Notes: a model not told the origin generated them from the sequence alone. Positions 35,159 to 43,500 are shown, counted from the stretch's first letter. The stretch is DNA of 64,000 nucleotides from Paenibacillus gorillae (GCF_000513275.1 NZ_CBVJ010000118.1:1-64000), one strand, 5' to 3'. Translations and numbers: made by a program.

Positions 35159-36813
35159 TACGCATTCCCCTTTCGATTCGTGTCAATCCGTCTAATTCCT
35201 TTTTTATCTACTTCATCAAGGGACTCTTCATAGCCTGCATCTGCATAGCGCAGCACGCCAAGCCCTGTATCGTTATCAAGCGTCGTCTTCAATCTCAGCT
35301 CAGCGTCCGAGGTGCCATCGGCAACCAGCGTCACGCCGGCACTCGTCATATAGCCGCTGTAACCGCCGCCGCCGGAATGAATCGCAACAAGATCAGCCAT
35401 GGAGGAGCAGTTGATCATCGCGTTGAGCAGCGGCCAGTCGGATATCGCGTCACTGCCGTCCAGGAGATTCTCGGTCATAATGTTCGGATGCGCCATCGCT
35501 CCGGCATCCAGATGGTCGCGGGAGAAAGCAATCGGGCCGCTCAGCTCGCCCGCCGCTACCATGGCGTTCACCGCCAGCGCCAGCTTCGTACGGTCGCCAT
35601 GGCCGAACCAGCCGATCCGTGCCGGCAGACCTTCCACCGGAACGTACTTATTCGCCAGCCGAATCCAATTGACGGCGATCTCGTTGTCACTGAACTCTTT
35701 CAATATATATTGGTCAATCTTGCGGATATCTTCTGCATCTCCGCTCAATGCGACCCAGCGGAACGGGCCAATAGCACGAGCGAACAGCGGACGGAGAAAA
35801 GCTTCTGTAAATACAGCGATGTCAAACGCATTCTCTACGCCGTATTGCACCGCCTGCGAGCGAATGTTGTTGCCGTTGTCGAAGACGATAGCGCCGCGGC
35901 GCTGGAATTCCAGCATCGCTTCCACTTCGATCGCGATGGAGGCTCCAGCATCGGCACGGAGCTGCTCCGGCGCTGTTTTACGGAACTCTGCCGCTTTCTC
36001 CAGACTGTAACCGTTCGGAATATATCCGTACATTAGATCGTGAGCGGAGGTTTGATCCGTCACGACATCCGGCTGAATTCCTCTGCGCACTAATTCAGGG
36101 TATACGTCTGCGGCATTGCCGAGCAGCCCTACAGACAGGCTTTCCTTCTTGGCTTGCGCCTCTGCAACCCAAGCGAGCGCCTCGTCCAGACTCGCCGTTT
36201 TCTTCTGCAAATAGCCGACCTCAATTCGTTTGTCGATACGAGCCTCGGATACTTCTACGCATAGAATAACGGCTTCAGCCATCGTTCCCGCAAGCGGCTG
36301 CGCGCCGCCCATTCCGCCTAAACCTGCGGTCAGAATGAATTTACCAGCCAGACTGCCGTCGAAATGCATGCGGGCGATCGATTGAAAAATCTCATACGTG
36401 CCTTGAATAACGCCCTGCGAACCAATGTACTGCCAAGCCGCAGCCGTCAGTCCGCCCCAGACGATCAAGCCTTGCTCTTGATATTTATAAAAGTTGTCGC
36501 TCGTCGCCCATCTGCCAACGATGTTGCAGTTCGCCATTACGACGATCGGGGCATATTTATGCGTCCGCATAATGCCAATCGGTTTACCCGACTGGATGAC
36601 GAGCGTCTCGTCTTCTTCTAATGATTTAAGCGTGCTGACAATGGCATGATAAGAATCCCAATTGCGGGCCGCTTTCGCGAGTGCGGCGTAAACGGTAAGC
36701 TCCTGTTGATTTTCACCATTTTCGAGAACGTTTTCGAGCATGCGCAGCAGCGCCTCTTGCCTCCAGCCCTTGCAGCGAAGCTCGCCGCCCCGGGCTGCCA
36801 TAATTCTATCCAT
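35158..36813 (-). CDS. Urocanase-family hydratase, probable thiourocanate hydratase
   Basis: About 551 residues. Clear urocanase features: NAD-binding GLGGMGGAQPLAGTMAEA, RAIGPFRWVALSGDAEDI, RDHLDAGAMAHPN, DGSDAISDWPLLNAMIN. But near the active site the usual HHGGGVGMGFSQH is changed to HSGGGGYSGYMTS, and GRDHLDxGSVASPNRE is altered too, so the substrate is probably not plain urocanate. Thiourocanate hydratase described from Paenibacillus is a urocanase relative with such changes. ATG 36813 follows AAGGAG at eight bases; the GTG at 36822 abuts the ribosome site. First gene of the catabolic operon. Confidence 0.85.
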   Translation of the reverse strand: MDRIMAARGGELRCKGWRQEALLRMLENVLENGENQQELTVYAALAKAARNWDSYHAIVSTLKSLEEDETLVIQSGKPIGIMRTHKYAPIVVMANCNIVGRWATSDNFYKYQEQGLIVWGGLTAAAWQYIGSQGVIQGTYEIFQSIARMHFDGSLAGKFILTAGLGGMGGAQPLAGTMAEAVILCVEVSEARIDKRIEVGYLQKKTASLDEALAWVAEAQAKKESLSVGLLGNAADVYPELVRRGIQPDVVTDQTSAHDLMYGYIPNGYSLEKAAEFRKTAPEQLRADAGASIAIEVEAMLEFQRRGAIVFDNGNNIRSQAVQYGVENAFDIAVFTEAFLRPLFARAIGPFRWVALSGDAEDIRKIDQYILKEFSDNEIAVNWIRLANKYVPVEGLPARIGWFGHGDRTKLALAVNAMVAAGELSGPIAFSRDHLDAGAMAHPNIMTENLLDGSDAISDWPLLNAMINCSSMADLVAIHSGGGGYSGYMTSAGVTLVADGTSDAELRLKTTLDNDTGLGVLRYADAGYEESLDEVDKKGIRRIDTNRKGNA

Positions 36814-36827
36814 TTCAGTCACTCCTT

Positions 36828-36893
36828 ATTATCAATATTTAATAACAAATTTCTATCTACCAATAAATTAACAAAGGATTACCAGCTAGTCAA
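36828..36893 (-). promoter_or_regulatory. Promoter P1 with operator-like motif, catabolic block
   Basis: Minus strand: TTGACT (36888-36893), 17-bp spacer, TAATTT (36865-36870), TATTGGTA (36858-36865), then GTTATTAAATATTGATAAT (36828-36846) just before the ribosome site. Matches promoter P2 at 28494 in every part. Probable target of the IclR regulator. Confidence 0.7.
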
Positions 36894-37029
36894 CAAAAAT
36901 CGTGAGGCATGCGTCAGTTTAAGTAACGCACTAGGGATTGGCGGTTATTTTCACAAAATAACAACATCCTAATTAAACCCAAGTACATCACTAAGAATAG
37001 TTGATTACCGCCGCTAAAACAACCTAAAA

Positions 37030-37060
37030 ACGAGCCTCCAGCTTCACCGCTGCGGCTCGT
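37030..37060. terminator. Bidirectional terminator between the ergothioneine-type and bactofilin operons
   Basis: ACGAGCC pairs with GGCTCGT with T-rich flanks on both strands, 53 bp beyond the bactofilin stop codon. Confidence 0.7.
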
Positions 37061-37112
37061 TTTCTCTCATTATCATTATTCGTCATTTGATCTGCGATAT
37101 TCCAATTGCCGG

Positions 37113-37856
37113 TTATAATTTGCGATACTCCGACACGTGGGCGCCTTTCTTTTTCTCAAAACTCTCTTTATACTCCACAAGCCCAATCTCGCAACCCGGG
37201 CCGACTGTGATCCGGTTACCCCGAACGACTGCCGCTTTCGTATGCTCAATATAAATGTCGTCCCCTTCAATAACCGCCACAGATAAAGATGCCTGCCGGT
37301 GAGGACGGAAAAAGAAGTAGTTAAGAGGATTGCGCAGACTCGCTTTGCGAATGGAGATATGCTCCCCGCCGATTTCTTGTACCCTGGAATCTTGATATAA
37401 CCGGATATCAATCTCACCCGCATTTAACAGTCCGCCGATCTCGAACATCCCTTGAAGCTTGAATTTATCGGCTGCGCAGTCTCCTAGGACCAGCAGTTGC
37501 CCCGCTAGCTTTAATTGTTCAGCGCTCAAACTCCCCTTCGTTTCAACAGAACCTGAGCCCTGCAACTTATTCATTCTAGCATCACCGCCCACTGCAGCTG
37601 TCCCCGTTAACTTCATCTGCCCGGCACTGACGTCTCCCGAGAACGAACCGGTACCGATCAACGCAATCTGCTCTGAATTCAGGCTTCCGTTCAAAGCGAT
37701 AGTGCCTATGCATTTTAAGCGGACGCAATCGACATCTCCATCCACCACACCATCGCCAACCACTTTGACCCTTTCGTAGCGGCCTCCGGGGGCTGATGAA
37801 TTGCCTGTAATGATCAAGTTCCCTTTCAGGGACTCTATTCCGGTTAATCCCATCAT
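37113..37856 (-). CDS. Bactofilin-like polymer-forming protein (BacF/YhbF type)
   Basis: About 247 residues made of short repeated beta-helix turns (GTGSFSGDVSAGQMKLTGTAAV, GSLSAEQLKLAGQLLVLGDC) ending in IEHTKAAVVRGNRITVGPGC. Bactofilins form cytoplasmic, membrane-associated filaments; the B. subtilis pair YhbE/YhbF is linked to flagellar motility. ATG 37856 with AAGGAG upstream is chosen over the frame reaching 37952, which overlaps the paralogue. It shares the C-terminal block VVRGxxIxxGPGCxIGLVEY with the gene upstream, so the two are duplicates. Confidence 0.85.
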   Translation of the reverse strand: MMGLTGIESLKGNLIITGNSSAPGGRYERVKVVGDGVVDGDVDCVRLKCIGTIALNGSLNSEQIALIGTGSFSGDVSAGQMKLTGTAAVGGDARMNKLQGSGSVETKGSLSAEQLKLAGQLLVLGDCAADKFKLQGMFEIGGLLNAGEIDIRLYQDSRVQEIGGEHISIRKASLRNPLNYFFFRPHRQASLSVAVIEGDDIYIEHTKAAVVRGNRITVGPGCEIGLVEYKESFEKKKGAHVSEYRKL

Positions 37857-37878
37857 ACATCCCCAGCTCCTTTTTACT

Positions 37879-38556
37879 TTATAATCGTTCTGCCCGTTCG
37901 ACCTTGGCGTTCTTGTCTTGTTCAAACTTCGTTTTGTATTCCACCAGACCAATCTTGCAGCCCGGCCCGATTACGATATTCGTTCCTCTGACGACCGCTG
38001 CAGCGGTATACTCCAAGTAGATGTCGTCACCTTCCACGATCTGCGTGGTCAATTTGCCGGCAGGAGAAATCTCAGGTGTCTTCAGCCAATCCGTCAAAGA
38101 GACAGCAGGCTGTTTCTGTATATGAATCTGTCCGCCAACGATTTCATTAATCTGACTATTGCCATTCAGCTCAATATGGGCACTGCCTGCGTTCAGCACT
38201 CCCATTCGCAATTTGCCGGTTGCATGAAGGCTTTCCGTCTCACATCTGCCGTCTACGATGACCTTAGCGTCTAGCCTTAGGTCCTCCCCGATCAGATCAC
38301 CCTTCACTTCCAGCTTGCCTTTGGCAACAATGGTATCCGAACGAAGATTGCCTCCAATGAAAGCAACTCCCTCCAGCTTCACTTTCTGGGCGCTGACGCT
38401 CCCATCTACCTTCACTTTTCCTTCCAGCTTGAAATTCGTGCAGACGACGTCGCCATCCACATCTCCGACACCTTCAATTGTAGCCTCTTGAAAAACACCG
38501 CCTTTTAAGGCGCCTATGCCTGCTATGGACAAATGACGAACGTGTTCTTCTACCAT
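37879..38556 (-). CDS. Bactofilin-like polymer-forming protein (BacE/YhbE type)
   Basis: About 225 residues with beta-helix repeats (GDVDGDVVCTNFKLEGKVKV, VKGDLIGEDLRLDAKVIVDG) and the same C-terminal block as the downstream paralogue. ATG 38556 (MVEEHVRHLS) has AAGGAGG eight bases upstream. The two probably copolymerise. The operon order regulator, BacE, BacF is the same as yhbD-yhbE-yhbF. Confidence 0.85.
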   Translation of the reverse strand: MVEEHVRHLSIAGIGALKGGVFQEATIEGVGDVDGDVVCTNFKLEGKVKVDGSVSAQKVKLEGVAFIGGNLRSDTIVAKGKLEVKGDLIGEDLRLDAKVIVDGRCETESLHATGKLRMGVLNAGSAHIELNGNSQINEIVGGQIHIQKQPAVSLTDWLKTPEISPAGKLTTQIVEGDDIYLEYTAAAVVRGTNIVIGPGCKIGLVEYKTKFEQDKNAKVERAERL

Positions 38557-38570
38557 TTCCTCTGCCTCCT

Positions 38571-39200
38571 TTATAGTATGGAAATTTTTAGCTTCAATTC
38601 CTCTATGCACTTAGCTACAGAAACTCGAAACACCATTTTTGTCCCGCCATCGAAAAAAACCTCGCTGCCCGCTGACAGCATCATAAATACGGACAGCCCC
38701 ATTTTTCGAATCATCAGTAAGTCACAATTTTTCCCCTCGTACTTCCCATAGTGCTCCATGAGCGTACGCAGAAGATGCGGCCCCTCTTCCAGGCTCATCT
38801 CGCCTGACAGCAGGCTCTGATCGAGAATGTACAGATATAAGGTTTGTTCAAAATTGTAGAGCTCGGTTTGGCCGACATAAGGTGCCGCTAATTCGATTGA
38901 AGGCCGTGAAACAATGTTCCGTTCTAATATATCAAGCACACGAATCGACTGCCCGGACGGGGTCGGCGAGAACATTTCCGCCAAATCATCCAGTGATAAG
39001 CCGTCTTTCATATGAAGGATTTTATCAATTCTGGCGAGCATAAGCTGCTTCGGAAAAAACGTCTCTTGTCCGGTAAATGCTGACTTTCGAATAAACCACT
39101 CTTCAGGTATGATCCCCTTGCGTTTCCAACGGTACAACTGACCGTATGATATGCCTGTCATATCAAGCAGCTCTTTCTTGGAGATGAGTTCTTCTTCCAT
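38571..39200 (-). CDS. YhbD-like (DUF4004) MerR-type DNA-binding regulator
   Basis: About 209 residues. The N-terminus carries a MerR-like helix-turn-helix (ISKKELLDMTGISYGQLYRW) followed by a recognition strand typical of the family; the remainder is helical with no recognised ligand site. It is the first gene of the bactofilin operon and ends 15 bp before the first bactofilin, as yhbD does in B. subtilis, so it probably regulates or works with the filaments. ATG 39200 follows AGAGGGG. Confidence 0.8.
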   Translation of the reverse strand: MEEELISKKELLDMTGISYGQLYRWKRKGIIPEEWFIRKSAFTGQETFFPKQLMLARIDKILHMKDGLSLDDLAEMFSPTPSGQSIRVLDILERNIVSRPSIELAAPYVGQTELYNFEQTLYLYILDQSLLSGEMSLEEGPHLLRTLMEHYGKYEGKNCDLLMIRKMGLSVFMMLSAGSEVFFDGGTKMVFRVSVAKCIEELKLKISIL

Positions 39201-39270
39201 GGTAACGCCCCTCTCTTCACTCAATGTAACATAACATTGTTACGCAGTAAAGCTGCTCGAAAGAATCTAT

Positions 39271-39297
39271 AAAAAAGAACGCACCCTGTTGGGTGCG
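39271..39297 (-). terminator. Strong minus-strand terminator without an assigned gene
   Basis: CGCACCC/GGGTGCG with loop TGTT, followed on the minus strand by six T. The nearest recognised minus-strand gene upstream ends 715 bp away, so it may end a small unrecognised transcript. Confidence 0.78.
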
Positions 39298-39303
39298 CTC
39301 GCT

Positions 39304-39480
39304 CCTGCTCTCAAGCTTTCGTTCGGTATCAGGCAAGGACTCGCTGCGCGTTTTGGTTCATGCCGCCATGCTTGATTCCATTGTTTTCATCGCTTTCCCG
39401 CTGAACAATGGATAGAATCTGCACAAAGTCATCCTGAACTCAAAACGCTCCGCTCATCCCATACGTGCTAACTATCCCCG
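39304..39480 (-). other. Possible gene remnant or small RNA before the terminator at 39271
   Basis: On the minus strand a 31-codon frame from GTG 39424 to TGA 39329 (VQILSIVQRESDENNGIKHG...) has a coding-like composition, no clear ribosome site and ends 32 bp before a terminator. It could be the tail of a decayed gene or a small RNA. I do not recognise it. Confidence 0.3.
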
Positions 39481-39581
39481 CTTAAGCTTACTCGCGTTTC
39501 ACTATCTTCAATCCTTTCGCGGCTGTGCTGGTACCGCGTACCTGGAGGTATGTGGAGTGATAATAGCAGGCTGCAACGAAT

Positions 39582-39768
39582 CAAAATGTAAAAATACAGT
39601 TTGGAAGCCGCTTTTTCGGCGATTTACCGCCTCAACATGCAAATATGCAGTTTGTTTGGCCGAAAATGCCCCTATATCGTGGAATAAAGGGATTTCAAAT
39701 GCACTTTTACATTTTGAACGCTTTTTTGGGCCGTTTGGGGCGGATCAACCTGCACTTTTGCATTTTGA
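39582..39768 (+). repeat. Four-hairpin intergenic repeat element, copy B
   Basis: Palindromic units start at 39582, 39633, 39696 and 39746 (spacing 51, 63, 50), matching copy A in order, orientation and arm sequence; arms are less perfect (AACATG and AACCTG variants). The interior spacer begins TTTGGCCGAAAA, as in the other copies (ATTCGGCCAAA, ATTGGCCTAAAA). A GTG with a good GGAGG site at 39557 opens a 75-codon frame through the element, discussed under findings. Confidence 0.88.
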
Positions 39769-39800
39769 TTCCTGTTCACATTAAGGGAGACTCACAAATA

Positions 39801-39890
39801 GAGTTTATTTAGCATAAGAGCTAGACTAGCATGTTGGAGTTTATTTAGCACAAGGGCTAGACTAGCATGGTCGAGTTTATCTGGCACTCG
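39801..39890 (+). repeat. 36-bp direct tandem repeat
   Basis: Two full 36-bp units (39801-39836, 39837-39872) and a partial third begin GAGTTTATTTAGCA and contain the palindrome GCTAGACTAGC. Units differ at only a few positions. It follows copy B of the hairpin element by 33 bp. The remaining gap to 40014 contains a CGGCGT/ACGCCG inverted repeat (39964-39986) and no gene. Confidence 0.88.
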
Positions 39891-40014
39891 GGAGGATTCC
39901 CATACCGAATCATCTGTTGTATCTGCACAGCGCAGCCATACGATCCACGTTGCTCTCCTGCGAACGGCGTCATATAACGTTACGCCGCTCGCTGGGTGAA
40001 GCGTACATGTTCCA

Positions 40015-40719
40015 CTATCGAATTACCTGTTTAACTTGTGCTGCCATATGATCCAAGATGCCCGTTAGCATGGCATGTGATGCGATGCTGCGTTCAGTTT
40101 GCGCGGTAATGATAGAGGCTGGCTGAATATACGGTTCATCTACGAGCTCATGCGACCAGACATCGAGCATCGTTGCGATGCAAGGCGGAGTCGCCTCCAG
40201 ATGAAATTGCAGCCCGACAACTGATTCGCCATAGGCAAATGCCTGCTCGCCGCAAGCCTCGGAATAAGCAAGACGCTTTGCTCCGTCCGGCAGTGCAAAC
40301 GTATCGCCATGCCACTGAAAGCTGACGAAGGATTGCGGGATCCCTTCAAAAGCAGCATGCTCCTCCTCCGTTCGCCGAACCTCATGCCAGCCAATCTCCT
40401 TCTGAGGATTGCGGCTTACGGTGCCGCCCAGCACCTCGGACAGCAGCTGTGCGCCAAGACAAATGCCAAGAACAGATTTGCCGGCATCGATACCGGCACG
40501 TATGTAACGCTTCTCCGCGGCCAGCCACGGATACTTATCCTCCTGATAGACACTCATCGGACCGCCTAATATAACAAGCATATCGTAAGAAGCTGCAGGC
40601 GGGAGCTCCTTACCTTCGGAAGGATCGAGCACGCGCAACGTAAAGCCCTGATGACTAGCCCAGGACGCTATGACGCTCTCATCGTCAAATGAAAAATGCT
40701 TCAGCGCAATGATGTTCAT
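40015..40719 (-). CDS. Class I glutamine amidotransferase-like protein
   Basis: 234 residues of the GMP-synthase-like GATase1 family: nucleophile Cys in GICLGAQLLSE, His-Glu pair in GLQFHLEATP, and oxyanion region ILGGPMSVYQED. Such stand-alone proteins hydrolyse glutamine or gamma-glutamyl compounds. ATG 40719 is set by GGAGG seven bases upstream; a TTG six codons earlier is part of the ribosome site. No synthase partner is nearby, so the true substrate is unknown. Confidence 0.85.
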   Translation of the reverse strand: MNIIALKHFSFDDESVIASWASHQGFTLRVLDPSEGKELPPAASYDMLVILGGPMSVYQEDKYPWLAAEKRYIRAGIDAGKSVLGICLGAQLLSEVLGGTVSRNPQKEIGWHEVRRTEEEHAAFEGIPQSFVSFQWHGDTFALPDGAKRLAYSEACGEQAFAYGESVVGLQFHLEATPPCIATMLDVWSHELVDEPYIQPASIITAQTERSIASHAMLTGILDHMAAQVKQVIR

Positions 40720-41083
40720 TTCATTTCCTCCTTCCAAGCATTCGTATGATACTAAAGCTTTTGTATAGATAGTAAAGGCTTTATGTAAGGTCTATTAAAG
40801 GTTATGAACGTATTTTATTAAAAATAGAGTTTCGCGTCAACTAATATGACATGTTGATTCACGAAAGCCGAAATCGTATTTTACCCAGACATTATACAAT
40901 TTTCCAGTATATGATTATCTTCTTTGCGAAAATGGATTGTTGCTTGTCCAGTCTCGGTGATAGACTACTAGCGTACCATAAATTTACAGTTTTTAGGGAG
41001 GGGGCGTCCGGACGTATTAGCAAGGTTGGTAGAAATAGAAATCGTATTTCAATTTAAAAACTATGAAGAAGGATGTGGATCAC
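40720..41083. other. AT-rich intergenic gap, no feature recognised
   Basis: The two flanking genes diverge, so this 364-bp stretch should hold both promoters. I see no convincing riboswitch, tRNA or small gene. The last 60 bp before the FnIII gene include GGGAGGGGGCGTCC and a run of purines. Confidence 0.4.
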
Positions 41084-41908
41084 ATGCAAGCTCGTTTCGT
41101 TACAAGAATGTCAGTATTCGTTTTGGTATTTCTCTTGGTTATTCCCGCTTTCGCCGCACATGCCGCGACAAACGCCCAAGCAACGGCCATCACTTCAAAT
41201 TCGCTGGTACTCAACTGGACGAAGCAGGCTGGTGAAGGCAGCGTTCAAATTTATAAAAATGGCGCCTTGCTAGCGTCATCTTCCGGCACAAGCTACAGCG
41301 TAACCGGTCTTAGCGTCTGCACCAGCTATACGTTCGATATCACAGGCAGCGGTTCGTTCGGCAGCACCTCCGTATCAGCCACAACGCTTGGCTGCCCTTC
41401 TGCCCCAGTCATCTCCTATACAACAACGCACTCTTCCATCAGCCTGTCTTGGAGCGCATCCAATGCCGTCAGCTATGATATTTATAAAAGCAACACATAT
41501 GTAACGACTACGTCCGGTACAAGCTATACACTATCGGCAACCCCAAGCACTTCCATCGAGGTGAAAATTGTCGCCCGCAACAGCACGGGCCAAACGGCCA
41601 GCTCCACCGTATGGGCGAGCACGCCTGGCTACTCCGACAGCTACACCGGAACAGCCTATGGCAATATTCAGGTAAGCGGCACGTTCAAAAACACGCACGC
41701 GACCTACAGCACAACGATGTACCTGACGCTTTACCGCGTCACCAGCTCGGGTGATCAATATGTCGGAAGCACTTCGTTCTCCGTTGGCGCAGGCCAGACC
41801 ATTTACGGCAATTATCCGATTGCGACGAGTCAGCCTTACGGCACCTACAAGGTCACATTCAGCTCTCCGTTCATTACAGCTTCCGGTGTTTCATTCAGTA
41901 CGTTCTAA
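41084..41908 (+). CDS. Secreted fibronectin type III protein
   Basis: About 274 residues. A signal peptide (VFVLVFLLVIPAFAAHA) is followed by two FnIII-like domains: TAITSNSLVLNWTKQAGEGS with VTGLSVCTSYTFDI, and TTHSSISLSWSASNAVSYDI with YTLSATPSTSIEVKI. The last 80 residues form a beta-rich domain (VSGTFKNTHATYSTTMYLTL). Extremely rich in Ser, Thr and Tyr, as secreted adhesive proteins are. ATG 41084 with AGAAGGATG upstream is chosen; ATG 41063 seven codons earlier lacks a ribosome site. Probably an extracellular binding protein without enzyme activity. Confidence 0.75.
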   Translation: MQARFVTRMSVFVLVFLLVIPAFAAHAATNAQATAITSNSLVLNWTKQAGEGSVQIYKNGALLASSSGTSYSVTGLSVCTSYTFDITGSGSFGSTSVSATTLGCPSAPVISYTTTHSSISLSWSASNAVSYDIYKSNTYVTTTSGTSYTLSATPSTSIEVKIVARNSTGQTASSTVWASTPGYSDSYTGTAYGNIQVSGTFKNTHATYSTTMYLTLYRVTSSGDQYVGSTSFSVGAGQTIYGNYPIATSQPYGTYKVTFSSPFITASGVSFSTF

Positions 41909-41933
41909 AGCTCTCTATATAAAAGATAAACCA

Positions 41934-41974
41934 GCAAACAACCCCGGTCATATCATATGGCCGGGGTTGTTTGC
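41934..41974. terminator. Bidirectional terminator between FnIII and solute-binding genes
   Basis: A perfect 14-bp stem GCAAACAACCCCGG/CCGGGGTTGTTTGC between two convergent genes. Confidence 0.85.
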
Positions 41975-41980
41975 TATCTC

Positions 41981-43339
41981 CTACTTTTCTTCTCTGCCGC
42001 CTGAAGCGGCAAGCGCTGCATCCAGCGCATGCTGGCCCTCCTGCTGCGCTTCCCGAAATGCTTGATCAAGCGTAAGCTCCGCGGCTTGAACCTTTTGAAG
42101 CTTGTTGCTCATCACAGCATAGAAGTCATTATAAAATCGGGTCGGAATTTTGCCGTAGGAAATTCTGTTATTGACGTTGAAATCGAGCTTATAAAATGAA
42201 TCAAGTGAATGTCCGTTTAGCTCTGTCATATACCCTTTACGAGAAAGCAGATTGAAGGAGCTTCGTGACTTGATTTTCGCCATTTCGTCGCTGCTCATGT
42301 AGCTGATTAACTTCCAAGCGGCTTGAACATTGGCCGATTTCGCATTAATGGCATAGATAGAGCCCACATTCAGCGAGCCGGCATAAGCCGGATTTTTCGG
42401 ATCGACCGGCTCCGTCACCAGCGACCACTGCATGCCCTTCTTCTTGAAGGCCTCGTCCACTTCGTAGATAAAGGAGAATGGTGCCAGCGTCATCGCGGAC
42501 TTCCCTTCAAGAAACGCCTGTTTTTTCCATACATCCTCTGTCATTTCCTTCAGTTCAATCTGCTTGATACTGTCTGACCGGAACGCAGCTAGCGCTTGAG
42601 TTGCTGCCTGTTTCCAGCCTTCGCTGTCAATCTGAACCTGCATCGTCTGCGCATTCACTTCACTTAACTGGTTAGCGCGGCCGATTTTGTACATTAAGCC
42701 GACAGGCGACGATTCCCATGGCATTAAAGATAAGCCGTACACCTTCGACTCTGGGGACTGGGCTGCTCCGCCTCCAAACCTTTCAGCCAGCGCCAGCACC
42801 TCCATCCATCCCATCTGATCCGTTGGATAGGCAACACCATGCTGATCAAACAGATCCTGATTGTAAAATAACGCTGCCGCCATAAAGCTTGGCGGCAAGC
42901 CATAAATACGGCCGCCCCCTTTCACCTTCAACAACTCGGTTATGCTGGGCAGAAAAGATTCCATCGGGTATTTATCCTTCTGAATCAATGGCTCCAGATC
43001 GAGAAGCACGCCTTCACCCGCTAGCCTTTCATAATCATCCTGAGTCAGTTCGAGTATGTCGGGCTTCTCCTTATCGATCCATTCTCTCAGCTTCCGTTCC
43101 CGGTCGTCTGTCTCATGGTATAGATTATTCGTCTCTGCAACCGTGACGCTCACATCCGGATATTTGGATGCAAACAAATCGCCATACTCTCTGTAAAAGG
43201 AGTCTTGGTAGATATACATGATTGTAACAGTTCCGCTAACAGCTTCTTGCTTGGATTTCCCGGTACAGCCAGCCGCCAAGAAAAGCAGCATAAGTCCGCA
43301 AAAAGCAATTAAAAACAGCTTGCTCGTTCCCCTGCGCAT
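41981..43339 (-). CDS. Orphan extracellular solute-binding lipoprotein (family 1)
   Basis: About 452 residues with lipobox LAAGCT and a family 1 fold (EKPDILELTQDDYERLAGEG, LPPSFMAAALFYNQDLFDQH, VQAAWKLISYMSSDEMAKIK). It resembles sugar-binding proteins such as those of CUT1 importers. Neither permease nor ATPase is near, and no regulator either, so it may serve another system or act as sensor. The frame extends to 43384, but the signal peptide favours ATG 43339 (MRRGTSKLF), eleven bases after GGGG. Confidence 0.82.
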   Translation of the reverse strand: MRRGTSKLFLIAFCGLMLLFLAAGCTGKSKQEAVSGTVTIMYIYQDSFYREYGDLFASKYPDVSVTVAETNNLYHETDDRERKLREWIDKEKPDILELTQDDYERLAGEGVLLDLEPLIQKDKYPMESFLPSITELLKVKGGGRIYGLPPSFMAAALFYNQDLFDQHGVAYPTDQMGWMEVLALAERFGGGAAQSPESKVYGLSLMPWESSPVGLMYKIGRANQLSEVNAQTMQVQIDSEGWKQAATQALAAFRSDSIKQIELKEMTEDVWKKQAFLEGKSAMTLAPFSFIYEVDEAFKKKGMQWSLVTEPVDPKNPAYAGSLNVGSIYAINAKSANVQAAWKLISYMSSDEMAKIKSRSSFNLLSRKGYMTELNGHSLDSFYKLDFNVNNRISYGKIPTRFYNDFYAVMSNKLQKVQAAELTLDQAFREAQQEGQHALDAALAASGGREEK

Positions 43340-43500
43340 ACGAAATACATCCCCTCTCCCACAAAACATGGAGTTATCGTCCATAATAACCGATTTATGG
43401 AATTAGGTTAAGGAGCGTTGCTACGTCAACCATGGGTTTTATTGCGCAATCGACTTATGGCGGCAAGATATAACAAGCAAGATAGCTTATCTCTGCCCAT

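Noticed and set aside
24426..36893. Histidine utilisation (hut) operon
   Set aside because: HAL and urocanase homologues are present, but the lyase lacks MIO residues, the urocanase active site is altered, and imidazolonepropionase and formiminoglutamase are replaced by hydantoinase and carbamoyl hydrolases.
39801..39890. CRISPR repeats of 36 bp
   Set aside because: Units are directly adjacent with no spacers.
40738..41083. Riboswitch (cyclic di-GMP type) before the FnIII gene
   Set aside because: No consensus core could be matched.
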